Notes under the pieces: generated by a model
What the model saw: only the letters and a program-made list of their open reading frames with translations
The model's database searches: none
Told to the model about the DNA's origin: nothing
Position numbers and translations under genes: made by a program
NCBI RefSeq assembly: GCF_050948215.1
Contig: NC_135155.1
Location: forward strand, 14,535,001 to 14,599,000
Reading direction: 5' to 3'
DNA: 64,000 nt
DNA from: Halictus rubicundus
Taxonomy: Eukaryota; Arthropoda; Insecta; Hymenoptera; Halictidae
Shown here: positions 1-38,459 of the stretch, in pieces
Position numbering within the stretch: position 1 is the stretch's first letter
Layout: each line of letters begins with the position of its first letter

Positions 1-214
1 CTTTTGGTCTGGATTATTAAATTCAGATTGCTGTGAAATATAACAAAGGTATATTATATCTGCTTTGCCGTTGTAACAGACTTATGGTGACAGAAAAATT
101 TTATTTCCGTCTTATCAGACGATTGGCATAATCTTGAAGCACTCATTGTCACTTCCGTTGAATCAGCAAATTCTCGCGAATGAAATGATGAATCATTTTA
201 GTTGTTTTGTATAT

Positions 215-226
215 ACGTACATATAA

Positions 227-275
<49 letters not shown>

Positions 276-300
276 GATATGGATATGTATATGCATATGC

Positions 301-331
<31 letters not shown>

Positions 332-355
332 CATGTATATTTATGTATCTATGTG
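215..355. repeat. TATATG-type microsatellite
   Basis: About 140 bp of nearly perfect TATGTA/TATATG hexamers, followed to about 410 by a TG/TATG-rich tail. It produces artificial MYMYMY and CICICI frames. Confidence 0.95.
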
Positions 356-1889
356 TTTGCGTGCGTCTGTACGTGTGTATGTGTATGTGTGTTTGTATGC
401 GTGTGTGTATATTACTTTCTCAATAAATTGTATAGCATTGTAACAGCAACAAGAGTTTAAAATAATGAAGTTGAAGCGAAATTGTTAATGTTATTTTATA
501 ACTTTAAATTCTATGGCAATGTATATTGTTTGTTAAAGATGCATGTTGAAACTGTATGCTTTACTGCTCAGGTACACTCTGTAATCTATGTTTAATATTT
601 ACAGTTACGAGACAGTGATTTATAATTAATTAACTCAGAAGACTACAATCTATGAAATAACTTCGGAAGACACCAAATTATCTGAATATTAATCGAGTAA
701 CGGCGAATTAATCAATTAATCAATTAATAAATGAATCAATTAATAAATTAATCAATTCAATACTCTGATTAATAGGTAATATCATTTTCTCAAATTGTGC
801 TCTACTCAACTTCTCTTTTATTGCACGTGTTATGTTGTTCACCGATCTTCAGTCTAAAAAATAAACCATGTAAAATGATCACTAAACATTGCGAAATAGT
901 ACTCTTACGGTAATCAAAAATATGTTTGTTATACGGCAGTTGTTTACTTTTCTATGAATTATTGCAATTTGTGTATATGTTAATACTAATTTCTCGAAGT
1001 GACTATAATGTACGTGTGTAGCCTTTTTGTTTCCACTGTTGAACGTTTCAAATATAAAACTTCCTTCTTTCCTACCTTCTGTGAAATGTATACTGTCTGA
1101 AGATCGTAGTATAATTTACACTGCGCATATTTGCGAAAGTGATTTTTCACTTTCTTGACTCTCGGCGGAGACAGGTACTAGATATGTTGCCCTCGTGACA
1201 GAACAAAAAGAATGCCTACTATAATAAATTTTCATCTTCAAGCTACATTTTCGCCATGAGTTATAGATTACCGAAATTCCCATCGAATGTTTACAAAAAT
1301 TCATTTAAACTGCAATACCTATATGAACAAATGTTAGAGTTAGAAGAAATAAAGCTCCCGTTGTACAACGTATAATCGAACCGCATGTGTGGGAGACAAT
1401 TATTTTGATATTTATACTTTGATAGAATTCTATATACAATATATATCATTTAGTAAGGATTGTTTATGCGTCCGTCGAAGCTTCGCAACTTTCTACTCGC
1501 TACAAAGACAATTGGCAGATTGAGACAGCCATTTTCCAAGGATCGATCACGACTCTTATAATGATTATTAGGCATTCCAAAATCGAAAAAAAGTCCAGTG
1601 ATTATATTATCATTAAGGTTATAAACTTGAATATTGTATATACAACTAACCATTGACATTCTAAATAAATCACATTATATATAATATACTAACATTGTTA
1701 ACGACGGTAGCGTTACGTTCTGTATCAGAGACAAATAGTTTCGTTCAAGAGAAAAAGATAACGAGCTGTACGTCGCGAAGTAGTATTATAATTTATGGTT
1801 TCGTTCGGTTCTCCTTCTTTTGTAATGCTGCGTCTTGTTTGTAAAATTTCCGTACCAGCCGAATTTTATTAGGACTTTTACGATTCGAG

Positions 1890-2385
1890 TATCTGCGAGT
1901 ATTTAAAGCACTGATTATAATCTGAATTTGAGTACACAAATATCTAAATTTGCATCTGAGCATTTAAATTTTTGTCTGTGTGTATTATCCGAATATAAAT
2001 CTGAGAACTCGAGTATTTGAATTTTCATTTGAGTACCCGAGTGATTGAAATAGTTATTCGAAGTTAAGTACCAAGTATTTAAATTGGAGTACTCGCATAC
2101 CGAGTAAAATGAGTGTCTTGAGTATTCAAATAAATTCAGACAATCTGATTTAAGATTCAGGTCTAAATATGAAGTGAGTATTCGAGTACTCAAGTATCTG
2201 AATTGGCATCTGAGTATCTGATTTGAGTGTCAGTATTGAATTATCCAAATTTAAATCTGAGTACTTTAGTATTTGAATTTTGATTTAAGTACTCTGAATT
2301 AGTTATCCGAAGTTAAGTACTCAAGTAAATCTGAGTATGTCTAGAGTATGTCTGAGTTCGAATAAATTCAGACATTCGAGTATCA
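1890..2385. repeat. Degenerate satellite of GAGTAYTYGAATTT-like words
   Basis: About 500 bp built from imperfect repeats of short words such as GAGTACTCGAGTAT, TCTGAATTTGAGTA and ATCTGAGTA, with no fixed long period. Words recur every 12-35 bp. Confidence 0.75.
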
Positions 2386-2697
2386 GAACAACAGTAAGAG
2401 CCCTAATTCGTTCTAATCAAGTGAAAGTAAAAGAAGCAATACGCTGTTCGAAGAGTTGGCAGTCAATGAATAATATTCAGAGTATCGCAATTAACGTAAC
2501 TGCAATTAATTGTGCCATTCTCGATTTTGCAGTTAACAAAATATTTTTAAAGAGTATCCAATTGTTTTCTTTCGGTAATAAAACAAAGGAGTACAGACAT
2601 TTTTGACCGCCAGTTGGAAAAGCTTGTGCATAGCCTAATGCTTCGTTCATGCATGAGTCGTTCTCTTTACGTTGTGTAGAATTTTTAATGAGTTATT

Positions 2698-2899
2698 AGA
2701 GTGCGGATTTTATGCATTTGGGACAAAAATGAGTAGTTGCAACTTGATACAGTGTACAAATTGAAAGAATTGAATAGCATCAATACATTACTTTCGACCT
2801 AGTAGAATTATTACAGAAAGGGAAACGTTCTTAAGAGGCTTCTATATCTTATAACGAACACAGAATATTTTTATTTTGCATAAAGTTCCGCAGTCTAGT
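2698..2899. mobile_element. MITE-like element, family B (TGCGGAT ends)
   Basis: Left end reads AGTGCGGATTTTATGCATTT and the right end is its near-inverse, TGCATAAAGTTCCGCAGTCT, about 200 bp apart, with GACAAAAAT just inside the left end. The same termini and spacing recur many times in the window. No coding capacity. Confidence 0.8.
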
Positions 2900-3222
2900 T
2901 ATTATATACAAGTAGAATATGATCGTGATACAGAACCTTAAGAATTCTATTGATTCTATGCAAGAAGAGATGTGTGATGAGAAATATAAATAGTTTTTAT
3001 TAAGATTCGGAGAACTAAAAACAATCGTCGTTCAAAGTTTTTATTATCACAATATTTATAAATTTTTTTGTATGTAATCGTGATGTACAAAATTATGTTA
3101 TCAATACACTATATCCTTCTTTACGCATTCAGCATAAACTGCTTTGCCTGTATTATATATACAAAATGTATGTTCACTTTATATGTATATATTATTAGTT
3201 TTCTATTAGATAAAAAAAAGAA

Positions 3223-3223
<1 letters not shown>

Positions 3224-3272
<49 letters not shown>
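3224..3272. repeat. TA dinucleotide microsatellite
   Basis: About 49 bp of uninterrupted TA repeats. Confidence 0.97.
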
Positions 3273-3273
<1 letters not shown>

Positions 3274-3777
3274 CACACACATTATGCTGCATATTTTACG
3301 ATGTTTCGAGTATCAATTTTTCCGTATTTACATATTAATAATTCCTCGGCAAAATATTCTCGTTTCGTTGCGGTTACACTTTCTTGATTGTTATATATGC
3401 AAGAGATTCATTTACAAGAATAATAATATCGACTGTACGAGAGCCTGTATAGTCCGAACACTATAATATACATTTATATACTATAAATCTTGTAGCTTAT
3501 AAAAAGGATGTTATAAAAAACTATACAACAAGGAGAAAACAAATACATATTTCGTTCATGCGAGAGCACGAATCTCTATGCTCTATTATGTATCGTGAAT
3601 AATAATTATACGATTTTACAAACAGATCATTGAACGTTCAGTCTTAATTGAGTTTGTCTGTCATTCTTTCTCGACGAGTCGTTGAACATAATATATTAAT
3701 GATCATTTCCAAAGCGAATGAAATGAACAGAGTAGTGTTTAATACTTTTATACCATAAAGTAAGAACTATTATACCT

Positions 3778-29342
<25,565 letters not shown>

Positions 29343-31590
29343 TGACGATCGATGACCTGCAAATTACAGACGCCATTTTGTCAGTCAAATGCTGATTTTG
29401 CTGAACATAGAGTAAGTGCTCGGTGATTTCAGAATTGTTCTTGTTATCTTATATTCGCTAGACGTGCGTCATAAAGTGTCGAGTTTGATGATTATGCAAA
29501 TCGTTCTTGTAAATTTCAATAGCAAATCTTTAACAAGAAAATTGCAAATAACGAATGACAAAATTGTGCAATTATTCTGACGAATACCGCAGGAAATCGC
29601 AAAACAATTATTGCGAAGACCGGAAGATGAAAATGTTCTGTTCAACTAGTTCATAAGCGATCTTCGAAAGCATGATGCTGCGCCGTGGTCTCACCGGAGA
29701 AAGTTCGAGTGAATCTTGGCGAAAAAAAGAAGCCAGTTGAACAGACACGTGTCGTGACATTTTTTTCCCCCCTCGAGGAGACTATGTTCACTCTGTTCGC
29801 TCCGTTGTTGCCGGCTGGTTTCCAAGAATAATTAACGCCATCCGTGCGACACAAACGAACGCTCCACGAATAAATAGACAAATAATTGTTTCCTGCTCGG
29901 AGGTGCGATCCTATCGCGCCGCTAATTACTCTCGGAATCATCCAGCCGCTCGTTAATGACCTTCGAGCCCCGAGAAAGTTCTCGCGAGCAATTACTTTCC
30001 TTCAAAGATTTTCCCAATCGTCACGATTTCTTCGGGGGGAACATTGTACGCACGAATTTCTTTAGCCTTTGCTTTCATTCATACGAAACCGAGCTGCCAT
30101 TGTACACACAGTATTACCATACAACAGTCTATATTCTGTTTTGGCGATTCAGAAATTAATCAGTCTAAGTCACATCTGCGTAACAATCGCAATTTCGTAC
30201 ATCGTGCGAAGAAAATTTGTCTGCGTGTCGCTCTTTGAAATAATAACTACACTTCGGATTTAATTTCCGGCGTAATTTCAAACGATAAAAAGATTACAAA
30301 ATTAATAAAACCACTGAAGAGGCAAATCAATTTTTATTTCGTTTCTATGTCTTGCGATCAATCCGTACGATTTTTTGCATAAAGATCCGCAATCTAATTA
30401 TCTCGGATCAATTTCCCCGATCTGTTCGCCGAAACACGCGGTCTTTCTAAAAGAGAAAATGCTCTCACGCAAACGAGAAACGTTCGAGAGGTTTCTACGG
30501 GAAGCAAAATGCAAAAAGAAGAAAAAAGGGCGTCTCGTGGTATAATAAATCGCGGTCGAATTGCGAATTGTAGAACGAGAAAACTAGTCGATCATTTGCG
30601 TGGACTTTGCGCGCCGTAGAGTGAGAAAAAACGAACTAGAGAAGAAAAACACGTGATAACACGGTCTATATAAGCGGAACAGCTTCTCGATCCTCCTCCT
30701 CCTCGAGAGAGAAAAAAAGTCGATCGAACCGGGATCGTTGAACGGATCGAGCGTGTCTCAATCCTCGCCAACAAAGTGGAGGAACACGCGCGGCGTCCTC
30801 GATCTTCGCTGACACAGACTTCTGGGCGCAGATGATTCGTGCCGTTTTTCTGAAATAGTGACGCGTGGTAGCAGCGGCACGAATTTATTCGCGTTCGCGC
30901 ACGGACCAGCGAGCACCGACAGTAATTATCGCTGAAAGTCCGTCATCTAGGTGATCGGGGTCTGCACGCTTGCCAGCAACTGATTGAAAACCAGTTATAG
31001 AGCGGTTCGCCTCCAGGGACGGCTGACACGAGGAACGGGGGGCCCGAAGGGGGCGAAATGAGAAAATTAAAGGGACGATGTTGCGGGCGCACTCCGTTAC
31101 CATCGCGGTTTCGCCTTGTTCCTCCTCTGCAGACTTCCATTTGTTACTTTCAATGTTTGGAATGTTGCTTCGAAAGGTTCCTAAAAATATTTCTTTTCTT
31201 TTCGTTCGATATGTTAAGATGTTTTGCAATTTTAATAACATTGTGGGCTTGGAGAAAGGCATCTGTCTAATAATTTTCAATGCTGGCGGCTCTTTCGCAA
31301 TTTTAATAATATTGCACGTTTGGATAAAGGGATTTGTGGAATCATGTTCAATGGATGCGACTATGTCATTTCCAAGTTGACTAATTGTATACGTAGTTTC
31401 ATTACAGAATGTCACAGTGTTTGTGTCAAGCGGGTGAGATATAGATGACGCTGCCAATCCGGCTGTAGGCTGAATTTTGAAAAACTCTCTGGCTAAAACA
31501 CTTTGTCACCCTGAGTAGCACGGATACATAAAATTGCAGCTCGATCGATCGAACGGTTACTGAGAAAAAAGAACATGAAGCGAGCGCGAC
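29343..31590. other. Upstream flank of ABTB; no gene seen
   Basis: An acceptor (TTTGCAG) at 29357-29358 on the minus strand suggests that a 5' UTR exon lies further up, not located. A partial family B right end (TTTTGCATAAAGATCCGCAA) is at about 30373-30395. No protein-coding frame could be supported. Confidence 0.5.
30650..30674. promoter_or_regulatory. Candidate core promoter: E-box plus TATA-like box
   Basis: CACGTG at 30650-30655 is followed 11 bp later by TATATAAG (30667-30674). The minus strand also reads as a TATA box, so either direction is possible. Position, 1.3 kb above the first ABTB coding exon, is the only link to that gene. Confidence 0.2.
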
Positions 31591-31594
31591 ATAT

Positions 31595-31715
31595 CGGTTC
31601 GGATAATCGAGGTTCTACAATATCTTGGATTAAACGCGTAAATCCGATCCAAACCGTATCGTGTTTGGTGTCATTTTAATCAGAAAAATGTCACGAATGT
31701 GTTGCTAAAGGTCCC
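31595..31715. mobile_element. Dispersed repeat, Tigger/pogo-like, best copy
   Basis: GGTTCGGATAATCGAGGTTC, TCTTGGATTAAACGCGTAAA, CGTATCGTGTTTGGTGTCAT and TTTAATCAGAAAAATGTCAC in order. This is the least eroded member of the family. Confidence 0.55.
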
Positions 31716-31719
31716 ATAA

Positions 31720-33220
31720 AAAAATCATTAAGAGTAACATTGAAATTATAAAAATAATTTCTACAATAATGTCACAATGAGTGGTGTTCGGTGGTTCTAG
31801 CGTTAAGCATAATTCTTCACGAGCATGTGTACAAAAAGATTTGTTTGGATTGTAAGGGAGATTGTGTGAGACGGTGTTGGTAAAGTATTTTTAGCTCGAT
31901 TTTGATAGTAATCTTGTGCGGTGTAACGGGCGAAATAAAATTCGAAAGTGTTAGGGGAAGATGGCGACTGGCCGGGCAATTATCCTTCAGATGAAATCGG
32001 TGGAAGTCTTATTAGTCTATAAAAGGCCCGGCCATTTTGTAATCGAGAGAAGTGGAAGGCTGAACTGGGAACGGATCTGGAAATAAAAGGAGCGCGAAGT
32101 GAAACGTGAAGCGAATCCCGAAGTAGGACTTCGAGCCTTCGTCTGAAATGTTGAGAAGTTAAACGATGCCGTTCGATGATAGCGAGGGACACTGGGACAC
32201 GTGGAAGAGCGATTTTTATTGCGTTACTTTTCCCGAGGTTTCGTCGAAGACGTTGCATTCGATACGCTACTTTCGGTCGATAAAAAATGTATTAACTGGA
32301 CCAACAAAATTGTTCACCTCAAAGATTCTGAATTTGAACTGCAGCGCATAGAATTTCATATAGAAATATTGTATTCGCCAAGACTGTATTCTTAACTGAT
32401 AAAAAATATATACAGTGTGGTGATATTAACTTGCGCTAACGAAAGCAAAAAAAGCATCTAGCATCCTTTGCATTTTATTGATTTCCATTGAATAGTTGTT
32501 TGCCTCTAGAAAAGTAATGCTCCTAATCGATAATCATTTGTAATCGATAATCAAATGTAAGTAACGCAAAAGTGAGACACACAACTTCTAAATATTCCAT
32601 TAAAAATCCGCTCGAACGATCACGTTGCATCGATTGCAGCCTGCATGTAACAGAAGGTAGACAAAATGTTAATAATATGAATTTCACGATGATCATTGAA
32701 TGGCTTTCTAAGTTCACATGGGGATCATCTTCAGTTCACGATCGCGAATCGCACAAGCGCATCGATGCACAGGAGTAAACACGAGTGGGCGCGGTAGCCG
32801 GTTGCATAAGTGGATAGCAGTACTTGGTAGTGCACTTCGATTAACCCTCTGAGGAATGGTATAAGCGAGCGCATAATTCAGCGAGAGGAGGGAGCCCGGA
32901 GTGCTCGTTTAGTCAATCATGCGAATTATATTTTATTCGATCGCGTGGGCGTTCGACGGATTCGCCAACAATTTTCGCGTTGCCGCTTGTCATGCTGAAC
33001 AATTCTCACCGTTATATGCGCTTCGTTTCGTAAACTCGATAAATTATTAGCTCTATAAATTCTAGTAAAACTAATTTACAAACTGTTCTATGCTCTGTGT
33101 GATCATTATTATATCATCATTAAACTTTGGGCAATTGACCTTGGGAAGCGTTTGGGCAAATGCACCAGGGGTGCATTAGAGTTGAAAAAATCAACGGAGG
33201 TGTGACAGCTCCTTAGAAAT
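31720..33220. other. Intergenic stretch, nothing recognised
   Basis: No coding frame, RNA gene or clear repeat was identified. Composition is ordinary AT-rich with some GC-richer 30-60 bp patches. Confidence 0.4.
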
Positions 33221-33224
33221 ATGT

Positions 33225-33710
33225 TTCTTAGATCATTCTAGAGTTCGTTCGAGCTTTCTAGAGCACCTTAGTATTTCCTCTTAGAGCTTCCTAGAGCCCC
33301 CTAGAACTTCCAAAAGTTTCTTAGACCTTCCTATAGCCCCAGAGGAACTTCCTAAAGATTCCTACAGCTCCCTAGAGTTTTCGAAAGCTTTCTAAAGTTT
33401 CATAGAGGCTCCTAGAACTTTCCCCAAAACTTTCTAGATCTCCCTAGAGTTCCAGAGAGCTCCCTAGGGTCCCATAGAGCTTCCTGGAGTCCCATACAGC
33501 TTCACAGAGCACCCTAAACTTTCATAGAGCTTCATTCAGCTTTCCAGAGCCCTTGCAATTTGTTTGTGTTCCTGAAACTCCCTAGTTTCTTCATAGAGCT
33601 TCCGAGTGCACCGTAGAACTTCCAACAGCTTCATGGAGTTGCCTAGAGCTCCTGGAAGTTTCTTAGAGCTCGGCAGAGTTTCCTAAAGCCGCTTAGAGCT
33701 TTCCAGTGAT
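33225..33710. repeat. Degenerate array of CTTCCTAGAGC words
   Basis: Nearly 500 bp in which TAGAGCTTCC, CCTAGAGCCCC, CATAGAGCTTCC and similar words recur every 12-30 bp. It is strongly diverged, with no fixed unit. Confidence 0.75.
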
Positions 33711-33714
33711 TCGA

Positions 33715-36065
33715 ACAACCGTGGGAACAGTCGGGGAGGTTTTCGAGGCTGCAGAAGAAAGGGGGGAAACAGTTAGGGGAATCGTAAAAACCGTCCTGGA
33801 ATGGTCAAAAATACACAGCGGATTCCGGGGAACGCCGTGCATAGCCGCGAAGAGAGCATCGCGTGGATGAAAATTCTGCGAAAGGGCAGCCGGCATTGCG
33901 CGTGCTTTCACTTTATGAAGAAACGGGGGCGCGAAGGGGGCCCAAGCTGTTCTTGATATGCACGCTTAAGGAAGCACTTTGGCTGCGAGCCGGAGTAATT
34001 GCACGGATGGGCCCCACCCCCCTCTTCGTCAAAGGGAGTAACGCGATCCGTCCCGCGTCGTCCACGGACTGCTACAATGTCTGACGGGAAGAGGGCCCGG
34101 GGCCCCTTAACGAAACGAGAATGGCCAAAATAGAAGCAAAAGTGCGCGAAGAATCATCCCGGATTGACACGCGGCTGCGTACTAAATTGCACCGACCCAC
34201 TGCGCGGACTAATTAACCCCTTGCACTCGGGATGCATTGGCTTTCAGGCTTTTTTGTATGCACTTATTTTCGCGAGGCCCGATTTCGTTGTTTTTTACTG
34301 AAGCTTGATTAAAGAACGATTTTTAATGAAGCTGTACAAAAACTCTCACGTGGGTACGTGAAACGTATGAATAATTTTAAAGCTTTAGTATTCAACGTTT
34401 ATTTTTTTTTTAATACATTTTTATTTTGAAAGTGTAAATTGACGCAGCGGTGAACGAAGAATGGACGTTCGGTTTCGTGATGCTTTCGGGAAGACTGTTA
34501 GAAAATTGTCGAAATGGGTGTGGTAAATTTAACTTTTCAATTTATATTTTGCGAAAGAAATTGTTTTTGATGTTGCTGATTTATACAGTTTGTAATGAAG
34601 TTCTATGATACGGACACTTTTTATGAGATCATTGGATATTGAAAGAAGAGGAAGCACAAATTACCACAGCGATGCGTCACAAGTTCGTCGTCCAGTTGGA
34701 TGACTAACCCTAAGGGATGAGAGGAGTCGGAGTTCGTTTTCCGGAATTGTTGCGTAAGCATTATGGAATGCATCTCGGCGAAGCAATTTGGAAAAGTCGT
34801 TATTCTCGAGGCAATCCAAAAATTGATTACCCCGCGAGAAGCAAATGGTAACAAAAGATGTTGACAAATAATCGAACGAATTGACGTTACATTTACTGTA
34901 AGTTTACAAACAAATGAATCGCCAGAGGCTCAGGAGGACACGTGGAGGGGGTGTAAAAGAACCTGAAAGACGTCACTGGCAATGCTCGGAACAGTTTGCA
35001 AAACTCGGTACGTACACGAAATACCTCGAGGCGCTTTCAAGTTCTGTGAACTTGGAGGTGTCCTTCGAAACTAGCTCGAGCATTCGAATGTTTACGGGAC
35101 TATAAACATTTCGTGGTGGCCTCCGTACCCCTGAAAGAGTTAACGCTCTTGTGACGACGGCCTAAGAGGACATCTGGTGGGGGTTAGAAAGAGGTCGGGG
35201 GAGGAGGTACGGAGTAAGACAACGCGGAGGAAGATAGGAAGAAGGAGGTATAGCGCGGAGAGGACATCATGAGAGAAAGAGAGTGACTCGAGAGAGAAGA
35301 GAAAGACGGGAATACACGATATAGGTTTCGGTTTGGGCAGCCGTTGGAATGCGGTGGCCGCGGGGCGGACGCACAGCCGTACGCCATGCCATACCATACC
35401 ATAGCACAAGCGTATGGTGTATGTACCGGGGATTCAATGCCGCGCAGGATCCAGCGCACACTGGTTTAATATGCAATCCTAGCTCCATAGAATTATTTTT
35501 CTTTCTACTTATTTATGCTTATTTTTCACCGGTTCTTCTGTGCAAGTATACAAGAACAGGTCGGTAGTCGGTCATCTCACTTATTTTCTAAATATTTTAT
35601 CATTTTCATCAATAACAATATCATTGTGCTCATTCGAATGTATAGCAGTTTGTTAGTAGATACTTATTTTTAAGCAACTTGTTTCCTGATGAGCTACGTT
35701 TACGCTATACAGTTTCAATTTCCTCTAGAAAATTATAAACGACCAAGGAAATTCTAATCACTGTAATCGTAAAATAAATCATAGTGCTGGGAGTTCAGGA
35801 TGCCAGGGCATCTGAAGTACGATGGACAAGTTAGTATAGGGTGGGGCTGAAAGTACCGTTTTACAAAGTTGTGCAAAATTCAACGATCTGGAGATGAACC
35901 CTTCTATTTTATATAAATTGTAACTATATTTTTAAAAAGTTTCTTGGTCTATATTAATCCGTCCGCACTTTCATTCATCTTCCTCCCTCCTCCCCTTTCG
36001 TTCCAACTCTTTTTTCACACATTTTTGAAATAACATAGTCCAAAAGAGAAAAGAACAGATACGTA
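33715..36065. other. Intergenic stretch, no gene seen
   Basis: Includes GC-rich islands with GGGCCC words (33.9-34.1 kb), a purine-rich tract at about 35170-35310 and an AT-rich remainder. No conserved coding frame recognised. Confidence 0.4.
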
Positions 36066-36067
36066 TA

Positions 36068-36530
36068 CAGTGGATCCAAAATTAAGTCGAACACATATTT
36101 TGAGCAAATTTTCAAGATGTATATAACTGACACAGATGTAGAAAACATATTCTCAAATTTTGAATGTAGGTCCCCACATCAAAAAGTTGTAAAAGACAAC
36201 TGTTACTATTTTCTCTGCAACTTCGATCAATTGAAATTTTTCCAAATTTCTTTTTCACGTCGTGTAATAAACTAATTGGTCTAACTTCTACAAAAAATTC
36301 AGGTCTTATGGTCCAGTATTAAAAAAGTTATTATTTATTTAACTCTCCGTCTTCAACCTGGGTCGTTTATATCCAGAATTTCTTTCTTTCCAATATACAT
36401 TTTTTCCCCGTTATTAAACATTTGACGTTCCAACGATTACACTATTTTAAAATAGAGACCTTGGTACGTATATCAGAATTTTTTTAGATTTTTTAGGGTG
36501 TCCGAATAGTATTGCGAAGTGACTATACAT
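36068..36530. mobile_element. Possible Tc1/mariner-type remnant
   Basis: The left end CAGTGGATCCAAAATTAAGT followed by CGAACAC resembles Tc1-like termini. The right side, read inverted, gives AGTCACTTCGCAATACTATT followed by CGGACACC, a partial match. No transposase frame. Confidence 0.35.
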
Positions 36531-38455
36531 ATATCAGCTGCCTTGAGGGGAAAGAAGTTACCCTGTATGCACGACAGAGACGAAACGCGTCACGTGACCG
36601 GCCGCGACGGGAGCGCGGTAGAAGGGGAAATTAGGGTGGGGGAGCAAGTCTTGATCTGGCAACTCCGGCTAAACCATACCGTCAGGTGCAAGACTCCATT
36701 CGATCGATTGTTTAGGAATGAAGATTTCGAACTGTTAGCCCCGCCCAATGTTTATGTATCCCGGATTTGCCCCACAGAAAAATGGACGAGAAGACGCGTG
36801 TAAACGGTGCCCTATTGGCCGTAGGTCGGCACGATTTACGAGATCGTTACGGGTCGGAAGATCGGCGAGACAAGCGGCTCGTGCAAGTAAACAGCCGACG
36901 ATTTAATAAGCGCGCACGCGGCATATAAGCATTCCCGTAACGAGGCTGGCTAGGTTTACGATAGTGTATCGGCCACCGTATTTACGATCACACGAATAAT
37001 CTTCGCGAATAAGTACGATTCGGTATCTTGCATGTAACATATTCGCATGATTTCCCTGCGTCCCCCGAATATGGCTACCGGTTTCGATTTATGTACCCGG
37101 TGGTCGAAGACACGTCCCGAGATACGCGACTTTTCGCGACACTTTTTATTACGGGACACCGCTTCCTGACACCGTTTTGTTATTTTTTCTCTTTTCGTAC
37201 GTTTTGGAACAGGTGGCACGCACATTCATACCGATTAGGGCTATGGTCGAACTTGTTGCGTAACCTGGACAGCTGATGTGATTGCTACTGTAAATATAAC
37301 CACATTTTCTCAAAGCTGTATGCTCTCACTATAAAATACAATTGTTACGTATGTATCCTATTTTTAATTCTAGAATTCTAGACTATTACGATATCAAACG
37401 AATTTGTATGTATATTTACCTAAAAATATAGTAATTAGACTGTATATAAGAATGTGGTCGCTAACAGCCTAGGTATTAATATTTAAGCATAGTGAAGGGA
37501 CTCCTTGCCCTAACGTGTTCTAAGGAGCCTAGAACGCTACTAAAGCAAATAAAGTTGATAAATTAAGTAGCACACATTAAATGAATTAAATCTAATGAAA
37601 TTTGAAGAGGGAATATCTTTTTAGTCGTTCATACACAGATCCCTCGTCAACCGGTTCTACTCACAGGTGCACTTCCTATATTATCACCACGACATGCTCT
37701 AGATCTCTGGACTGTCGACAAACATTTGTTGTCGCTCGTCATGTAATCAGTTCGAACAGATAAAATTAATTATTCAAATAACGGTAGCCATTCATTCATT
37801 TGATTTATTTTACTCATTTCTTTCATAACGCACGATGCCTCGAATAAAATCCTGGTTCGTTACCCACGAATAAATCAGGTATGCTCATACCGGAAATGAA
37901 ATCTGCACGACGCTATATCAATGTCTGGTACGTCACCGATCGGGCGAAAGTCCGAGAAGGAGGATCCACGATCTATCAAACGAGACTACGGCAGCCTACG
38001 CGGCAACCGGTTAGCTGTAGATCCTCTGAAAAGAGGCCCAAATCGTTCCTCAACGGATCCACGTTATCGTTCACGACGGCTCTGTCCTCCTCACCGGGCT
38101 CGAACATGTTCGAACCCGTCCGGAACGTCGCCCGCGGGCGCACCGAGAAAAATCGGTTTTTCGGGAAAACCGGTTCCCGCCGTTTGTTCGAAGCTAGAGT
38201 CCGCGAACTTTCTAACACACCCGAACATCCTGATCGTTTGTCCTACGTTGCATGTCACGAAACTCGCTAACTTTATGTTATTTCTAGTCTGTCGACCTTG
38301 AGCAAAATGAAAAGCAAATCAAATAGAGCCAAATTAAATTGTCATTCCTCCTTTAATAATTTCAACTAGGTGAAAATCTCGACATTGTTATACTCCTTCG
38401 ATCCTTTCACGTGTAGCGGACAGCTATTATGAAGGCGCTTCAGGTGTCTTCCGAG
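36531..38455. other. GC-richer intergenic stretch with promoter-like words
   Basis: Contains the palindrome GTCACGTGAC at 36589-36598 (E-box/CLEAR-like) and CATATAAG at 36922-36929. Short open frames occur on both strands but none is recognisable. It could be a promoter of an unseen transcript or a distal ABTB 5' exon. Confidence 0.25.
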
Positions 38456-38459
38456 GGCC

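Larger units (their letters stand above)
1..3777. other. Non-coding flank downstream of ABTB
   Basis: AT-rich DNA with no conserved coding frame. It holds a hexanucleotide microsatellite, a degenerate satellite at about 1.9-2.4 kb, a 200-bp inverted-repeat element at 2.7-2.9 kb and a TA tract. The ABTB 3' UTR probably occupies the last few hundred bases; no strong poly(A) signal on the minus strand was settled on. Confidence 0.6.

Noticed and set aside
3068..3466. 132-codon frame crossing the TA repeat
   Set aside because: Contains a YIYIYI tract from the microsatellite; Ile/Tyr/Cys-rich background translation.
30885..31457. 190-codon minus-strand frame upstream of ABTB
   Set aside because: Mixed composition without any domain. 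It could be part of an ABTB 5' exon but no splice evidence supports it.
37881..38301. Overlapping open frames of 126-129 codons on the plus strand, with an 80-codon one opposite
   Set aside because: Several frames are open at once because GC content is locally high and stops are rare. None has a recognisable motif.
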